Source: Xylogone sp. PMI_703
Lineage: Eukaryota; Ascomycota; Leotiomycetes
Length of the DNA stretch: 64,000 nt
Assembly: GCA_021399445.1 (NCBI GenBank)
Contig: JAJTUQ010000001.1
Coordinates: forward strand, 7,192,001-7,256,000
Reading direction: 5' to 3'
The position numbers and the translations under genes are program-made. Below the pieces are notes generated by a model. The model had not been told where the DNA came from, did not search any database, and saw only the letters and a program-made list of their open reading frames with translations. This document shows, piece by piece, positions 12,354 through 25,370 of this stretch (position 1 is its first letter; every line of letters begins with the position of its first letter).

Positions 12354-14835
12354 TTGAAGGCTAGATCAACATCAACACCACATCCGGCATGTAGCTCATG
12401 CCGAGTGAGAAAAATAAAATGTGGACGGGAATATCCACAATGTTCGAATTGTAAGAGAAGTGGAGCAAGATGTGATTTCTCGGACCACGGCAAGAGAGTC
12501 AACCATATTAAACTCCTGTACGTACTAGTTCATTGATCGTATTCCATGTCCATTGCCATTATTGCTTAATAGAAGCCTTTGCTTATGCAAGAAGACATTG
12601 CGAGATTTTTGAGTCAAATATTGAATAATAACTCTGACTGGTGATACAGAGCTAAAAGTGTTGGAGGGCTCGAGGATCGACTAATCAATATCGAGAGGAC
12701 TCTCATCTGTCTTAAACACACATTACAGACAGCAGAAAATCTCGCAAAAGTTGAGGATGATTCCGAGAGCTGTAGAGCCTCAGATATGGAGCGAATTGAC
12801 AGCCAACTATCAACCTTTCAAACGGAACCCAGGATAGAGAATGTCCACCCGCAATCTAGGGATCGATATATCATACGGTCCTTGGAAGACTTAAGTGACC
12901 GGTATTATGGTCCCTGCTCTCTGGTTGGTTTATGCAATGAATTTCGAGATTCAATACTAAAGTATGGAGAGGAGAGTAATAAAGAAAACAGCAAAGCACG
13001 AGATCATGAAGAACTGCGATTGACAGAGGTTCAAAGTCTTCTTACCGAAATGTGCTCATCAGCAGGGGTTGAGGAGCCTTTTGACCTTGAAAATGACAAC
13101 ATGCCTATATATCTTCCTCCCAAGCAGTTTCTGGTAATGGCCTGCACTTCGTTCTTTCAGCAGGAAGATCCTGAACTTGACCTTTTCTGCGAAGCTTCTT
13201 TCTGGCGAAAAGTCGAAGAAATATATAGCAAACCGCTTTCGCCTTCTGATCATGTATGGGCTCTCTGCTTTAACAATATCCTTCTACTTGTCCTGGGAGC
13301 AGAGCAACTTCAGATTAAAGGAAATGGCGAGCACGGCCTAGAGTCACAATTTGCACTACCCTTTATTTCGACAATTTGCTGTGCCTTAGCTTGCCCTAAG
13401 ACATTGATGCGACCGAAATTGATCAACTTACAGGCATTAGTGCTCCTGGTGTGTAATTCATAGCTCCCTGACACATATACCCCCTATCCACCAATAGTCG
13501 ATGCTAATAAATATCCATTAGGGCCACGTAGCTCAGAAATATCTACCTCCAAGCTTCACCGAAGTATTATTGGCCCAAGCTTGCCTATTGGCTAAAAGGA
13601 TGGGCCTTCACCAACAATGTGTTACCATGGAAAGTATAAGCCCTGAAGAGGAAGAAGAGCGAATAAAAGTGTTTCGTCTGCTATATCTGAAAGATAAATC
13701 CCTTTCGCTTTCTCTCGGTATGACCTCATGGCTGCCATCTTTTGACTGTGATATGTCATGCTTCACAAATGTGTTCCTAGGAGGGATGGACCCAGCATTA
13801 AGGATTGAGCTGGCTCTACTCCAAGAGACTATCTACCGAGTTGTATATTCTCCAGAGTCACATCGACTATCAGCTTCGCAGAGAAAGATTTCTCTGCTAG
13901 GAATAGAGAAATCTCTCAACCATTGGCTCGAGGTCTTTGCGGAATCAGGCCTCTCTCTGCATTCCCTTCCGGTGGATATCCAACTGAGCTTTTATTTTAC
14001 TCGTGTCATCGCACTGTACACAAGCTCCGATCTCAAACACAGGCAACAGCTTGTGCGTGATTCTAGAATCATCTGCCAGCTAACAGTCGCTTCTAATTCC
14101 TCGGAGGAGCTGGACGCTGGCCATACGGAATGTAGTGGTGCGAATGGAGTTCTAAAAAGACCAAGCACTATACAACATAAGCTGGTTTCGGCTGCCATGA
14201 GACAGCAACCAAAGTTCCGCATTCGTACCGTGATGGAAGATTTCCCGATACCAGCATTCTTTGTGTTGTTGAAAAATATTATTTGGCCAATTTTAGATGA
14301 CTCACAGGTGGACCTGCAACTATTGCAATCCGTCAGCAGACTTTTTGAAGGCCACGATCACAAGACACAAGCCAACAATAACACCAGAAGAGTTTCAAAG
14401 ACTTTCCGGAGCCTTCTTGCAATTACGCAAGTTCTCTGCCCCGAGCTTTATATCCAGCAGTATGAACCTGCTCTCGCAGGCGACCACAATATTCAAGAGC
14501 AAAATAAGCATCATCGAAATCCCAACAAGAGGATGACACATCCTGCCCCTTACAACATCAGAGCTTCAGCCGAAACACACAATATGCCTGTTCCGTTTAT
14601 ACAGCCTCCTTTTCCATATCCATCAGTAAACACTACGAATCACTTACCAAACTTTGAACAAATGCACCCCATAGACTTAGGTACTTGCTACTCGCAATTT
14701 GATTTGCCTCAAGAACCGTATGACTCGTATCTGAACGATCATCAAAAGCTGCAATTCGTCCCCGTTTCATCGTTAAACGACAATCTTTCTTACGATGTCA
14801 GCTCTTATTTTCCAGATATGGATTCTATTGTGTGA
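12354..14835 (+). CDS. Second Zn2Cys6 transcription factor
   Basis: Nuclear regulator of 758 residues. Exons are 12354-12517, 12650-13448 and 13522-14835, with donors GTACGT and GTGTGT and acceptors ATACAG and CATTAG. The zinc cluster lies almost at the N-terminus: Cys13, 16, 23, 30, 33 and 40 (CSSCRVRKIKCGREYPQCSNC). A helix (GGLEDRLINIERTLICLKHTL) that looks like a short dimerising coiled coil follows. The fungal-specific domain is recognised where intron 2 joins LQALVLL to GHVAQKYLPPSF, then CLLAKRMGLHQQ and FRLLYLKDKSLSL. The C-terminal 120 residues are Pro/Asn/Gln-rich and probably form an activation region. The cluster lacks the usual Asp after the third Cys (KCGRE rather than KCD). Target unknown. 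Confidence 0.9.
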
Positions 14836-15453
14836 TTTATGGAATGTTTGATAATGAGGATTGGGAAGCTGTTTTCGAATAATTCATAGGGACGGCACTG
14901 AGGAAGTACATCCTTATTTCTGGAAATGAGAACAATGACGTGAGCCTGATAAATAACATGAGGGGCAAACGACTAATAATTAAATCAAGGGCTAGAGTAG
15001 GGGAATTAGCAGTAACAGTAGAGTATGAGAGGATTTATACGTCGCGAGTCTCAATCAAAGCATGCCACGCTCTCATCGCTGAATGCTTGTGCAACGGCCA
15101 GAGCAACCGTATGGCTACAATAGAAGTAGCATCCTGACTAACTTGGTTACTCAAGCACGGAAAACTTGCCATATTGAAATTATAAAATGAATATATTGGA
15201 AACACAATAAGAGCACTGCGCTCAAGTACTTACTGTCTTCCCGTCGTATCCCAATCACTCACTGGGCTTATTGGACGATCAAGGTGGTATCACTGGTCAA
15301 TAGCTGAGCTGAGAAAGCCAGTATGAGCAACAGACGGATAGTTTCAACTCAAAGGCGATATGTGTACAATAACACGAAGCAGATTATCCGCTGGTTACAC
15401 TACTGCGAACCATCTAGTTCGAAACGGACGAAGTCGTATGAAAACAGACACAA
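14836..15453. other. Intergenic, 3' side of the second regulator
   Basis: About 600 bases holding the 3' untranslated region of the regulator. No gene, repeat or RNA is seen. Confidence 0.45.
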
Positions 15454-15741
15454 CTATCTGGGAGGTACGCCTGTAATGTAAGGTGATAGCTGAATATTCG
15501 GAAACCAAGAAACTGTAGTAAATCATTCAGGGTGCACCAAGTATTGTATTTTCTTACCGCAAGATGGAGAAAGCAGAAAGGCATAGGTCTCAGAAGGCAC
15601 GGTTCGCTTACCGCACAATACTTTCTGTCCAAATTGTGTTGTCCTGATGTTATTTCCTTCAACACACTGAACCTCAGTTTTCGCACAGCCGCTATTTACT
15701 ACTAAAAGAAACATAAATTTATTTAGATTCCTTATAGACAT
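15454..15741 (-). CDS. Doubtful small secreted protein
   Basis: Possible two-exon gene (15558-15741 and 15454-15470, 66 residues). It starts MSIRNLNKFMFLLVVNSGCA, which resembles a short signal peptide, and has a Cys-spaced mature part (VQC, VLCG, SPSCG). The proposed intron begins GTAAGA and ends TTACAG, but there is no good branch point. It lies just downstream of the multicopper oxidase on the same strand. I recognise no family. It could equally be chance in an AT-rich spacer. Confidence 0.2.
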
Positions 15742-15895
15742 TGCAGCAACTAGCTATCAAGCAAGCAACCAAGAAGATATAATTACACAAGTCGAAACAC
15801 AACAAGTAAACATGCATCGCACTATGAAACACCACGTATATCATACACATTCTCCCCTTAAGTTCGGATCTGATCATGTCCACGAATTCTCGTAG

Positions 15896-18084
15896 TTAGA
15901 GCACTCCAGCTAGCAATGCATAATCCAGCGGTACGGTCGGCCACTTGTCTACTCCGTCCATCATTGCAACAGCCATGCCTCCTGCAAGGTGCATCTCAAT
16001 ATGGCAATGCAACATCCAAGGCCCTGGGTTAGTAACGTGGTACCGAATAACCGTCCAGGTACCTCCCTGATCTCCACTGCCAGTAGCTCTTGGGGTGCTA
16101 ACAGTGTCTCTGTAAGGTGGGTCAATGAGATTGAAATTCCCAGGAACTGCGGCAATTGCTTCCTCGACGGATCCCCAACTCCATGAACCCTGGCCAGAGC
16201 CAATGACAAAGACTTTGGAGGAGTGTTTGTGCAGCGCATGGGGCGCCGCTGGTGCACCAGACAATGTAGGTGCGGCAATATAAACGATGTCAACCCAGGA
16301 ACCGTTCTGAGTTCGAATGACTAGCTTTGGATCATGTGCTGGTGGGGAGTATGGATGAAACAGAAGCGGAAAATGGGCATTGTCATCCTGGGGATAGATA
16401 TCCTTGCCGTTCAATGTCCACGCCCATGCGTTATGGTAACGAGCCATATCAAGCACGTATTCCGCATCCGACTTCTTAGCTGGAGGACCGTTTGGATATT
16501 TTAGAGGTGGAGTAGACGGATTAAACACACTAGCTGAAGCTGAGCGGATGTTGCCTCCGTAGTCGATTATTGCAGTGGTATTCGCCGTGCCAGGTGCTCT
16601 TGCACCTGAATACTCCAATGTTGCGAATGCAGAAATTACTTGACTTGCCCCAGCATCTGCGATACGAATAGTATATCTTCCGGGTGCTTGATTAAGTTTT
16701 ACCATGACATTATACCTAGCTCCAGGTAAAAGCTCAACGACCTGAACCTTTTGCGGTTTGATATATAGGCCATCAAGTTCATAGACCCACAGATCATGGT
16801 TGTCGATGCTGAATACTGCAGCACGGAAAGTAGCAGCCATTATAATATTGAAGCTCGCCCATCCTTTCGAAGGATTGACCTTGAATACTTCTTTGGAACC
16901 GGTAGTAGGGACGCAACCACTGTAGAGATGCGGCGGTATTTTTGACGGGTCACCTGGGAGATAGACATCCTGCGTAGCAGGAACAAATGGAAAGCACCTG
17001 AACTAGAGTTTAAAATCGCGATTCCTGTTGTTTGGATCTGATGAAGACTCACCCTTTGTCCGTAAGGCTACGGTTGGCAAAGGCACTTTTGAGATCGGGA
17101 CTGAGCTGATCTTGGAGGTACGGCACTCCAGGGCAGTAGACTGCTCCTTTCCCATTAACTAGGAGACTGTCCACACAACTATTAAAATTATTAGTATCCG
17201 TATTGGGCTTAGAGCTAAGATGCTTACTGTATATCTAGCCCGGATTTCTCTTCGACCGCCAAATAGTCCCAGGATGTGAAGTCTGTCCAGTCCTGAATGA
17301 GAACAAATTGAGGGGATGCTGCAGCTGCGGCGATTTGTCGCTGGTCGCGGCTGGCATCGCTGATCATAGACCATGGTGTTACATGGTTTGGACCTGGTCT
17401 AGAACAATGTTAGATTCCCAATACAAGAGCTACAGGCTGTGGGAGCCATACTTAATCCACATGGTACCAACCAGCCCATCTAGAAGTGTAGCGCGAGAAT
17501 GAGCATGATACCTAGTTCCATTATCAGATTCAGTATATTCTCGCAACACTGATCCACGCTCACCAATAAGTTCCTGCGGGATACGCCACAAATTTATAAG
17601 TGAAGCTCTGCCCAGGTTCAATAGGCCTCTGGGAGAGACCAGGAACACCGTCAGACCATGGTGTACCTTGTTGACTAGAAGAAATCAATTACCACATTCC
17701 TCAAGGGAAAGACTTCGAACCTACAGCATTCCATGCCAGTGAACCGTGGTATTATACGGCATATAATTATGAACCGTTATCTAAGTTCAAATCAGATTAG
17801 ACTATCCAATCCACAAGAAAAGTCCCACCAACCTCGACCTCATCGTTCTCGTCAAATATCAATGTCGGTCCTGGCATTTGACCGTTCACCTTGATCGTCT
17901 TTCTAGCATTACCGTTTGGATTTGCCTCTTCCCACGTGATTGACAACTGCACATTCTTGCGATTTGGAAATGGATTAAATGGATTCCAGTCGATACCCTT
18001 TCTCTGGGCAACAGGCGTAGCTCGCACAGCTACAGCCCATATTAAGGCACCAAAGACTAAAGAAATAAAGGAAAATGAACGCAT
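15896..18084 (-). CDS. Secreted multicopper oxidase (laccase-like, fungal pigment-oxidase type)
   Basis: Copper enzyme that oxidises phenol-like substrates with reduction of oxygen to water. Seven exons: 17833-18084, 17725-17780, 17564-17674, 17452-17511, 17228-17398, 16998 or 16997 back from 17053-17178 for exon 6, and 15896-16997 (625 residues). An N-terminal signal peptide ([20 protein letters not shown]) precedes three cupredoxin domains. Copper motifs: HWHG at 98-101, WYHAHS at 140-145, HALHKH at 512-517, HCHIEMH at 589-595, with Met600 in the axial position. The HALHKH form and the following [10 protein letters not shown] resemble pigment-type oxidases such as Aspergillus Abr1/brown oxidase more than classical laccases; that comparison is from memory. 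Exon phases all agree. Neighbouring regulators suggest a pathway role, not proven. Confidence 0.92.
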
Positions 18085-19993
18085 AGTTGTTGGAAAAAAT
18101 GACAGATAGATCTATAACATGAAGATCTAAGACGAAACGAAGAAATGCTACCACTGCTCGGCTTCTATACTTATAGCCCCATACATTTCATCTTGTCTCA
18201 AAGCCATCTCTATTTCTAAGCATCCTGCTATGATTGAGATCCATTCGGCCAATCTAGATCCACGGCTTCGGAACATTTCGTGACATGAAGCAGCCAAAAT
18301 TACGTAGGGTAGATAGTCCCGGACTTAGCCTGGTATAATGGAGTCTCGGGAGTTCGGAAGGAAACATTTGGATAGGAGATATTGGTGGACCTTCTAGTAT
18401 ACTTGTAACACAAATAAATCCAGCAATAGAATCGGAACTAAAGGAAACACAGAGTAATATGGACTGACAGACCGAGTCATAGGAGGCTTGGTAGATAAGC
18501 CATAGACTTGAGGTTATATGTTTACTGAGCTAATAGTAAGACACCAATACCTCCTTGAGGAATCAAGATAATAGTGGTAGTATTGATCCATAAAAGGAAA
18601 CTGCATAGCCATGGAAGCCATGGAAGCCAGGATGCGGTAGCAAAAGACACCCGAGCATAGATGACAGCTGAGAAGAGCCATATTACCTACAGCAGGGGCA
18701 ATATGTCGTACAGCAGTAAGCACTCTCAGCCTCGTGGTCCTGACATTATTCGCACGAGAGACGATAGTTCATGGCGGTGAACAATCCACCCGGTGTCATT
18801 GGATACGTGGCACGATCCAAGTGTGAAATTATGATCAGTGCATCGAAAGCTTCTTGGTATTCCTCCTGGTGCACCCTTTTCTAACATCTCTACCTCCTGT
18901 GACCAGACCGCCGAGCACCCGGAGGAGAGCAGCATAATGTATCAAACTGGATGATATCAGCATTCTTAGCAAATATCTGACCGCAGCAGAGCCGGTAGGG
19001 AAGAAATGCTGATGGACAAGTGTTTCCCATTTTTGGGACTCGGAATGAGGTGGGTTGTGGCCAATCACCATTATCCCGTATTTGCTGTTGTATTCCCGAC
19101 GCTAATGAAGTTCCGGTGTTGTGGCGTAGTCGCCTCAGGTTTCACAAATACTCCCCCTTTTCTGCTCTTCCCTGTGATGATCGTCTGGATCTGTACCAGC
19201 ATCAATATTGGCTCCCGAGAATGACAGCAAAATACCTTAGAGTTCCTTACACAACATAATATCGTGGGCGGTTAGAAACTTAATGCGTGCATGGTATGCT
19301 TGGCTATTGGCTGGCTAGCTACTTCACGACCACGTGCTGTCTGTCCAGCTGCATGCTCGGGAACTCTCAAAGTCAGGAATATTAGATTAAACCAAAGGAT
19401 TTTTTAGGTTCAAGAAAGATAAACAAAAGACACATTACTGTTGGAAATAACTAGTCTTGGGTAATGAGCTACTATTATCGTTACTTGTTTTGGGCTTACA
19501 AAGCACTTCTGTCTTGACACATCCCCATTCGCAGCTTAAAAGCCTCATTTCAAATATATACTATCAATGCCTGCTGTTAAATTTAATATTCAACATTACG
19601 TAACTATGCATACATATATCGCACAAGCTGCCCACAGGATGATAACAATAATGCATGCATGATCCCCCAATTCCAAAGCGCGCACGCTATGCCAGTGAAA
19701 CAGTGAGATGAGGAACAGAAACAAAATGAAAGGCAGATGTACTCCATGCACTTAAGAGATCAGAATAGCCTCCAAGGAGTCCCAAAATCTATTTGAGACA
19801 TAACAAAGGAAAGCAGAAGAGAAAGGGATCGAGAAGGTGGAAGGGGTATTGATGATTCCAGCATGAGAAAATAGACATTACTAAAAAAATAAAAAATAAA
19901 AGAGAGTATCCCTCCTTTCCGTCTCCCAATGCAGCCTAGTTCCTAATCAATGAGCCCTCAAAGAAATATAGATCCGACATTAATTCACATTCC
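18085..19993. other. Gene-free stretch upstream of the multicopper oxidase
   Basis: About 1.9 kb containing the oxidase promoter (minus strand, from 18085) and the 3' flank of the formin gene. On the minus strand between 18.7 and 19.1 kb two frames are Cys-rich and could be remains of a small secreted protein, but they are broken by stops. No gene model is supported. Confidence 0.45.
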
Positions 19994-22900
19994 CTAATCG
20001 TCATCTAGTTGGATAGGATGCTTCTCGGTCCCATCAGGACTAGGTGGACTGATAACTACGGCCGTAGGAGTAGATATTCTCAAACTTTCGTCTCTGTCCT
20101 CGTCCTCATGATCTGAGCTTCTCTCCCCTTGCGTCTGTGAATCTTTGTCTCGCGAATCGGGTCGTTCGTCTTCATCAGCCACACTGCCTTCACGAACAGA
20201 TCCTTCACCATCAGTTGTGAGCGTTGAGGCTGCGGTTGAAGCTGCAGCATTAGAACTGCCGCCGCTCTTATCTCTCAACCTCCGCCTCCTCGCCCTCCTT
20301 TCTTCCTCGGCGTTATTCCTCCTTGAACGTCTAGCATTCTCTCTCCTCTCAACATCCTCATCGCCTGCAACTGATCCCCCATCCGTACTGCGCATTCCTT
20401 GCAGTAAAAGCGCAGCTCTTTCTGCAATGTTATCTATGTCGTCTACAGGCGTTTCTTTTGGAGGACTAGTCGGTTCAGGGACCTCTGGTGTTGCTTCGAC
20501 TAGAGGAGGGCTCTTCAGGCCGGCCTCTACTTCTGGGATCTCATTTGGCTCTGGAATATGCTGACCAGAGGCCACACGCACTTGGTGTCTATTTTGCAGC
20601 CTTGCACGTCGTCTCCTATCTCGCTGATCACGAGTCTGCGGTGCAGCAGCACGAAGTTTCTCCAAAAGGGAATCCATGGCTCCCGTGGACGCTGGTGAGA
20701 TAGGGCCACTTCCTTCTCCCGACACAATAGACACTTTAAGCTGGTTCTTACGCTTCATCGAAGCCTCAAGCCGTTTACGGTTTGCTTCAAGCTCTACATT
20801 CTTTTCTCTCGACTTCTTCCATTCAACGACGAAAATAGCCAACTTTGCGAAGAAGTCTCGGCGTGCATTTTCGTCTCTATGATCTTCACCGTAAAAGATC
20901 ATGATATCATCGTAGGTACGGACCATATCTTCCAGGTAGAGTTGCATCTGCTCAGCCTTCCAGCGAGCCTCTTTCATGCATCTTTGCACCACCAGACTTA
21001 CCCGGTCTTGGGGATGGAATTTCTTTGGATCGCTCAGGTTACCTGAGTCGAGAGACATTTGGACGTTCTTGATGTTGTCAACATAGCGTTTGGCATCTTG
21101 CTGCAGTTGGTCCACGTTAAGCTTTTGAGCTGCAATGACGCCACTGATGTCTTCCACAAATCCCTCCCATTCCGGATACTGTGTTCGGACAATACGCTCA
21201 ACAAGATCCGCAAATGTAGATTCGTTCTTATCATCCTTAACCATGCCAAGACGAGCAAGGGAGCTAAGCTTGAAACCGCTTGCTTGCTTGTTAGAGTCGT
21301 TCATATAGTTACCAATATCAAGAATAAGACCCAAAACATTCATTAATGATACTGAATCCCGCAGTGATTCCGAAACTGTAACAACCTGTTTCAGCTTCTC
21401 AGAAATCTCCTCGTACTCGGTCTCGTAAGTTCGAGTCAGCGCAAGTGCACGCATTCTGGACTTCCAGTAGTGGTGTAGTTCGAACGCTGTCTGTAAGTAA
21501 ATCTGGTCTTCCCTCGTCAGTTCACTAGGATCCTGTTCGCGATTTTCTGTGTTTGCGTCAGGTCCAGTCCAGTCTTTACTGTATGGCGCCATCAATTTAG
21601 CGGTGTTTTCAGGGATGTTGCATAACTCCTCTCTCTGTAAGAAGTCCATCACAACAACGTTATCAAGAACATCCTTATCACAATGGATAATCATCTGCAC
21701 AATCTTCTCTACCGACAAAGTAGAGAATTTTGCGAGGGCGATTTCTATAGAAAAGTTAGACTTGCAACCCATCACGATAGAAGGGGGCAAACTTACGGAA
21801 GTTTCTCATTAATTCGCTTGAAATGATCTGCTTCTTATCACCCTTCTTACTGCTTCCCTTGCCGATTTGCTTAATCTCTTTAGCCATGAATAATTTCTCG
21901 ACTTCATCAAGGACACCTTTCCGAGTAAGCTCAGCATATTTCTCTTCTTTCTCAGCCGGGGTTGGCGCATGTGCTGCCCAATGTGTAGTTAGAGGAGTAT
22001 CGACCTTCTCCCAGTGAAGAGCCTTTAGTTTCTTCTTCGGCCGGGCTACTGGCAAACCAATGGTAGGAATGGTCTGGAATGTGTGTTGTTGTCCCAAGTA
22101 GTTGCCAGATATCTTTCCAGGAAGTGGTGGAGGTGGTGGAGCCATACCCCCTGGAGTAGGCGGTCCTCCTGGCGGCGGAGGAGCTCCAGGCATTGGTGGA
22201 GGCGGTGGAGGAGGGGGAGGGGGAGGTGCACCATTGAATCCTGGTGGTGGCGGCGGTGGAGGAGGTCCATTGAATCCAGGAACCTGTCCTGGCATAGGCG
22301 GAGGAGGTGGTGGAGGAGGTGGAGGGCCGTTGAAGCCCTCATCCTTATCACCAGCCTTAGCAACACTTTCGTCACTTGGTGTTTTGGGAGAACCGGATTC
22401 AAGGCTGGGATGAGAGGGACCAGTAGTAACACCATCATCTTCCTCGTCATCACTGGCATCATACCGCTTGACTTTCGCTGTCACCTCATTGACATAGTCT
22501 GGAGTCACCTTTGGTGGCCTTCTGACCTCAACAACTCGTGGCTTCTCATAGACGGTGCCTTCGTCGTCGTCGTCTTCTTCTCCATTGACTTCGCTAAGTG
22601 AACCAACTGAGTTGACCGGCTTTCTTGGTATTCTTGTCTGTCTAGAAAAGCTACCCAGCATACTATGAGTGAGATCGTTTGGTCTAACCTCATTAACTTC
22701 GAGATGATCCTTCGCTCCATCCATCTCTTCTCTGAGCGCACGCAGTCGATCCGACGGATCAAATAGATCGCCCCAGATCCGTCCTTCAAGTTTATACTGT
22801 GTCTTCTGCCGCTCGATTTGCATCTCAAGTCTGTCCATAAGTTTCTCTCTATCAAGAATTCCTTTCATATGAGATGGATCGCTCTCTCCCAGACCATTAG

Positions 22901-25370
22901 CACCCTTGGCAGCATTGGAAGCAGCAATGTCTTGGGCATCACGAAGCATGAGATACAATTCTCTCGTTTCAAGCTCGTTCCGCTGTGCTTCCTTAGCCCG
23001 GAGAGCCTGCAGATCTTGGACTTCGCTTTTCAGGGCGTCCGCTTGCCGACGTTGCACCTCGATCACTTGAGCTTGCTCCTCGATTTGTTTCTGTAATTTG
23101 GCAACTAACCCATCTGCCCCAAGTTGGATCTGAGCCTTCATTTCATCCCTTTCAGCCATTGCCGAATCGGCAATTTGGCGTGCCTCGAGGGCCTCATCCA
23201 AGGCAAGGCGAGCTTCCGCATCTGTATGCAGCTTATCAAGCAGGCTCTGTACAGTGAAGTTCAGGCTCTGTTTCAAATCCATATCTGGCAACCTCCTATC
23301 CATAACGACATAGCTAAGCATAGAATCGACCAGCTGGAACATCCGTAATCGTTCCTCGGCATCCGTATCCCTCATGAGCAGTAGATGTTGCATTGTAGAA
23401 AGGAAATAATCCTGCGTCCTGCTTCCCTGAACTTTCTGCATGATAGCTTCTACAATCTGAGCTGGATCGTTGAGATCTTTGACTTCAGCTTCCACCCCAT
23501 CCTTGATACTACTATTCTCCCGCTCAAGAAGATCTTCATAATCAATACCCTCATGAGCCCGATAATGTTCAATCTGCTTGTCAATCACATCATACTGGAA
23601 GCCTTCCATCTTCGTCAAGATCCGCTTGATGCCACATGCTGTGAATTGGGCTCTGATATGAACTCGAAGCTGCAAGTCCTTCTCAGGGGCGTCCACAATC
23701 ATATTGATCAAGAATAACGTTGCAACAGCGTATTCCATGAGGAGATTCTCCATTCCAATGCCACCACTGCGGACTTCTTCGCTCGCTCCCACCATACTCC
23801 CCATCTTGCCTCTCCCATCAACCGTAACTTCCACCATTCGCATCCAGGCATCGAAACGGCCATTTTCACCATGTTGGTTCTTGACATAATCCATAGCCTG
23901 GATTACTTTCAAATGGCCTTGACCATCAGCCCAATGACACAGGAATGTCAAGACTTCGCTGACCAGCTTCCGAGTCGTCAATCTTGGTGAAATCAGGGAA
24001 GCAGCCAAGGCCACTATGACGGGTTGGTGAGCCAAAGCATCATCCGCACCGAATTTATTATTCATAAGAGCCTTCAAACACTTGACAATATCATACTCGC
24101 GATCTAAGTCCTTCTCACTAGTTGATCCATTCACTGGCGCTGGACCTTGTGCTTGTTTCCGGTTTATCTTGCCTAATACGTTCGTTAAAGCTACCTGACC
24201 TTGGCATTCTACGAAAGTCTTGACCCATCCTATCGGCTGCGTCCTCAAGCTAACTGCCAAACTCTGTAACTGCTTTGGAGTGATGCTGTTGTCCATCACT
24301 TTCTTCACGAACCATTCCGGCGTGCCCTCCTCCTCCGCGTTAGCAAGCATTTCCATAGCATTGCTGTATTGTCCGTGTGATACTGAATTTCGGTTGTTAT
24401 GTTTCCTCTTCTGCTCCCCCTGGAACTCAGTCAACCGATCCTGGTGTACTAGAGTCCATTTCTTTGCTGGTGGATATGCCATCATTTGTCGTTTCGCCTG
24501 TTCGGGTAAATTATGCCATCCTCGCTTTTGCATCAGGGCAGAAAACATTATCTCGATCTGCTGGTCATCTGCTGGCTTAGGGAGATAGAATCCGTCTGCG
24601 GAGTGCTGCGATTGGGGCTGTTGATATTGTGGCATCTTGACCAGCCGGTGGTGTTCTCGATGGCTAGAATGTGATGGGGATGTCTGCGGGTTGTAAGCTA
24701 CAGGTGTGCGAGGGGCAGAGAAGACGCTTGATCGTTCAGTGCTCGAGTCTACACTCGATTGATCAAATGAAGTCCTGCCATGAGTTGAAGAAAGGGTGGA
24801 GTAGGAATCATATCTCGGATTATGATTCCCATTCATCCCACTTCCAGAACTACCCCTCGATGGGCCCCATTGCTGAAGCTGTGTTGTGCGGCTTCCAGTA
24901 GAGGCCATTGTTATATTGGACGAGCCCGGTGGAGGCCGTGGCCCGGGTACGTAGCTGTTGGTGTTCGCAGTAGATGGATCAAAAGATGGATACTGATGGA
25001 AATCCCCTCCTGCTTTGTTCAGATGATGCGGCAGAGGTTCCCTTCGCGCCGATGTCTGGTCGCCTCGCTGCGTATAATCAGGCTGAAATGGCGATTTGAG
25101 GTCTGCTGGCACACCGTCGTATGGAATAGCCGTGATCACTCCTGACATTAAGTTTAGACCCGTCTCCGCATCCGGTGAAATTGGTCGATCCACCGACGCG
25201 TCTGATGAATCTCTCGTGTGCCGTGACGTCCGCGACCCGACTGAACTTAACCTATCAAAATCCCCTCCTAAATATTTGCCTTCGTCGCTGTTGTTTCTTC
25301 TGTCCTTTTTACTCCTGGAGAAGAAGGACTTCCCACCAGACGATTGTCTGGACTTATCGGCGGCTGACAT
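19994..25370 (-). CDS. sepA: Formin (SepA/Bni1 type), actin nucleator
   Basis: Diaphanous-type formin that nucleates actin cables at hyphal tips and septa. Exons are 21797-25370 and 19994-21744 (1774 residues). The 52-nt intron (GTAAGT...TATAG) restores the conserved sequence MRNF-Q-IALAKFSTLSVEK. Domains: low-complexity Ser-rich N-terminus 1-250; GTPase-binding/FH3 region about 265-700; coiled coil about 740-825; FH1 proline region about 1013-1083 with repeated FNGPPPPPP modules; FH2 about 1107-1500, starting KALHWEKVDTPL and including GNYMNDSNKQASGFKLSSL; DAD at about 1542-1572 (MDSLLEKLRAA followed by RRRRAR). The acidic/basic C-terminal tail is long. Regulation by autoinhibition and Rho GTPases is expected because both GBD and DAD are present. 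The intact architecture makes this a near-certain orthologue. Confidence 0.96.

Noticed and set aside
22083..22601. 172-codon plus-strand frame rich in Trp/Arg
   Set aside because: Antisense shadow of the proline codons of the formin FH1 region.
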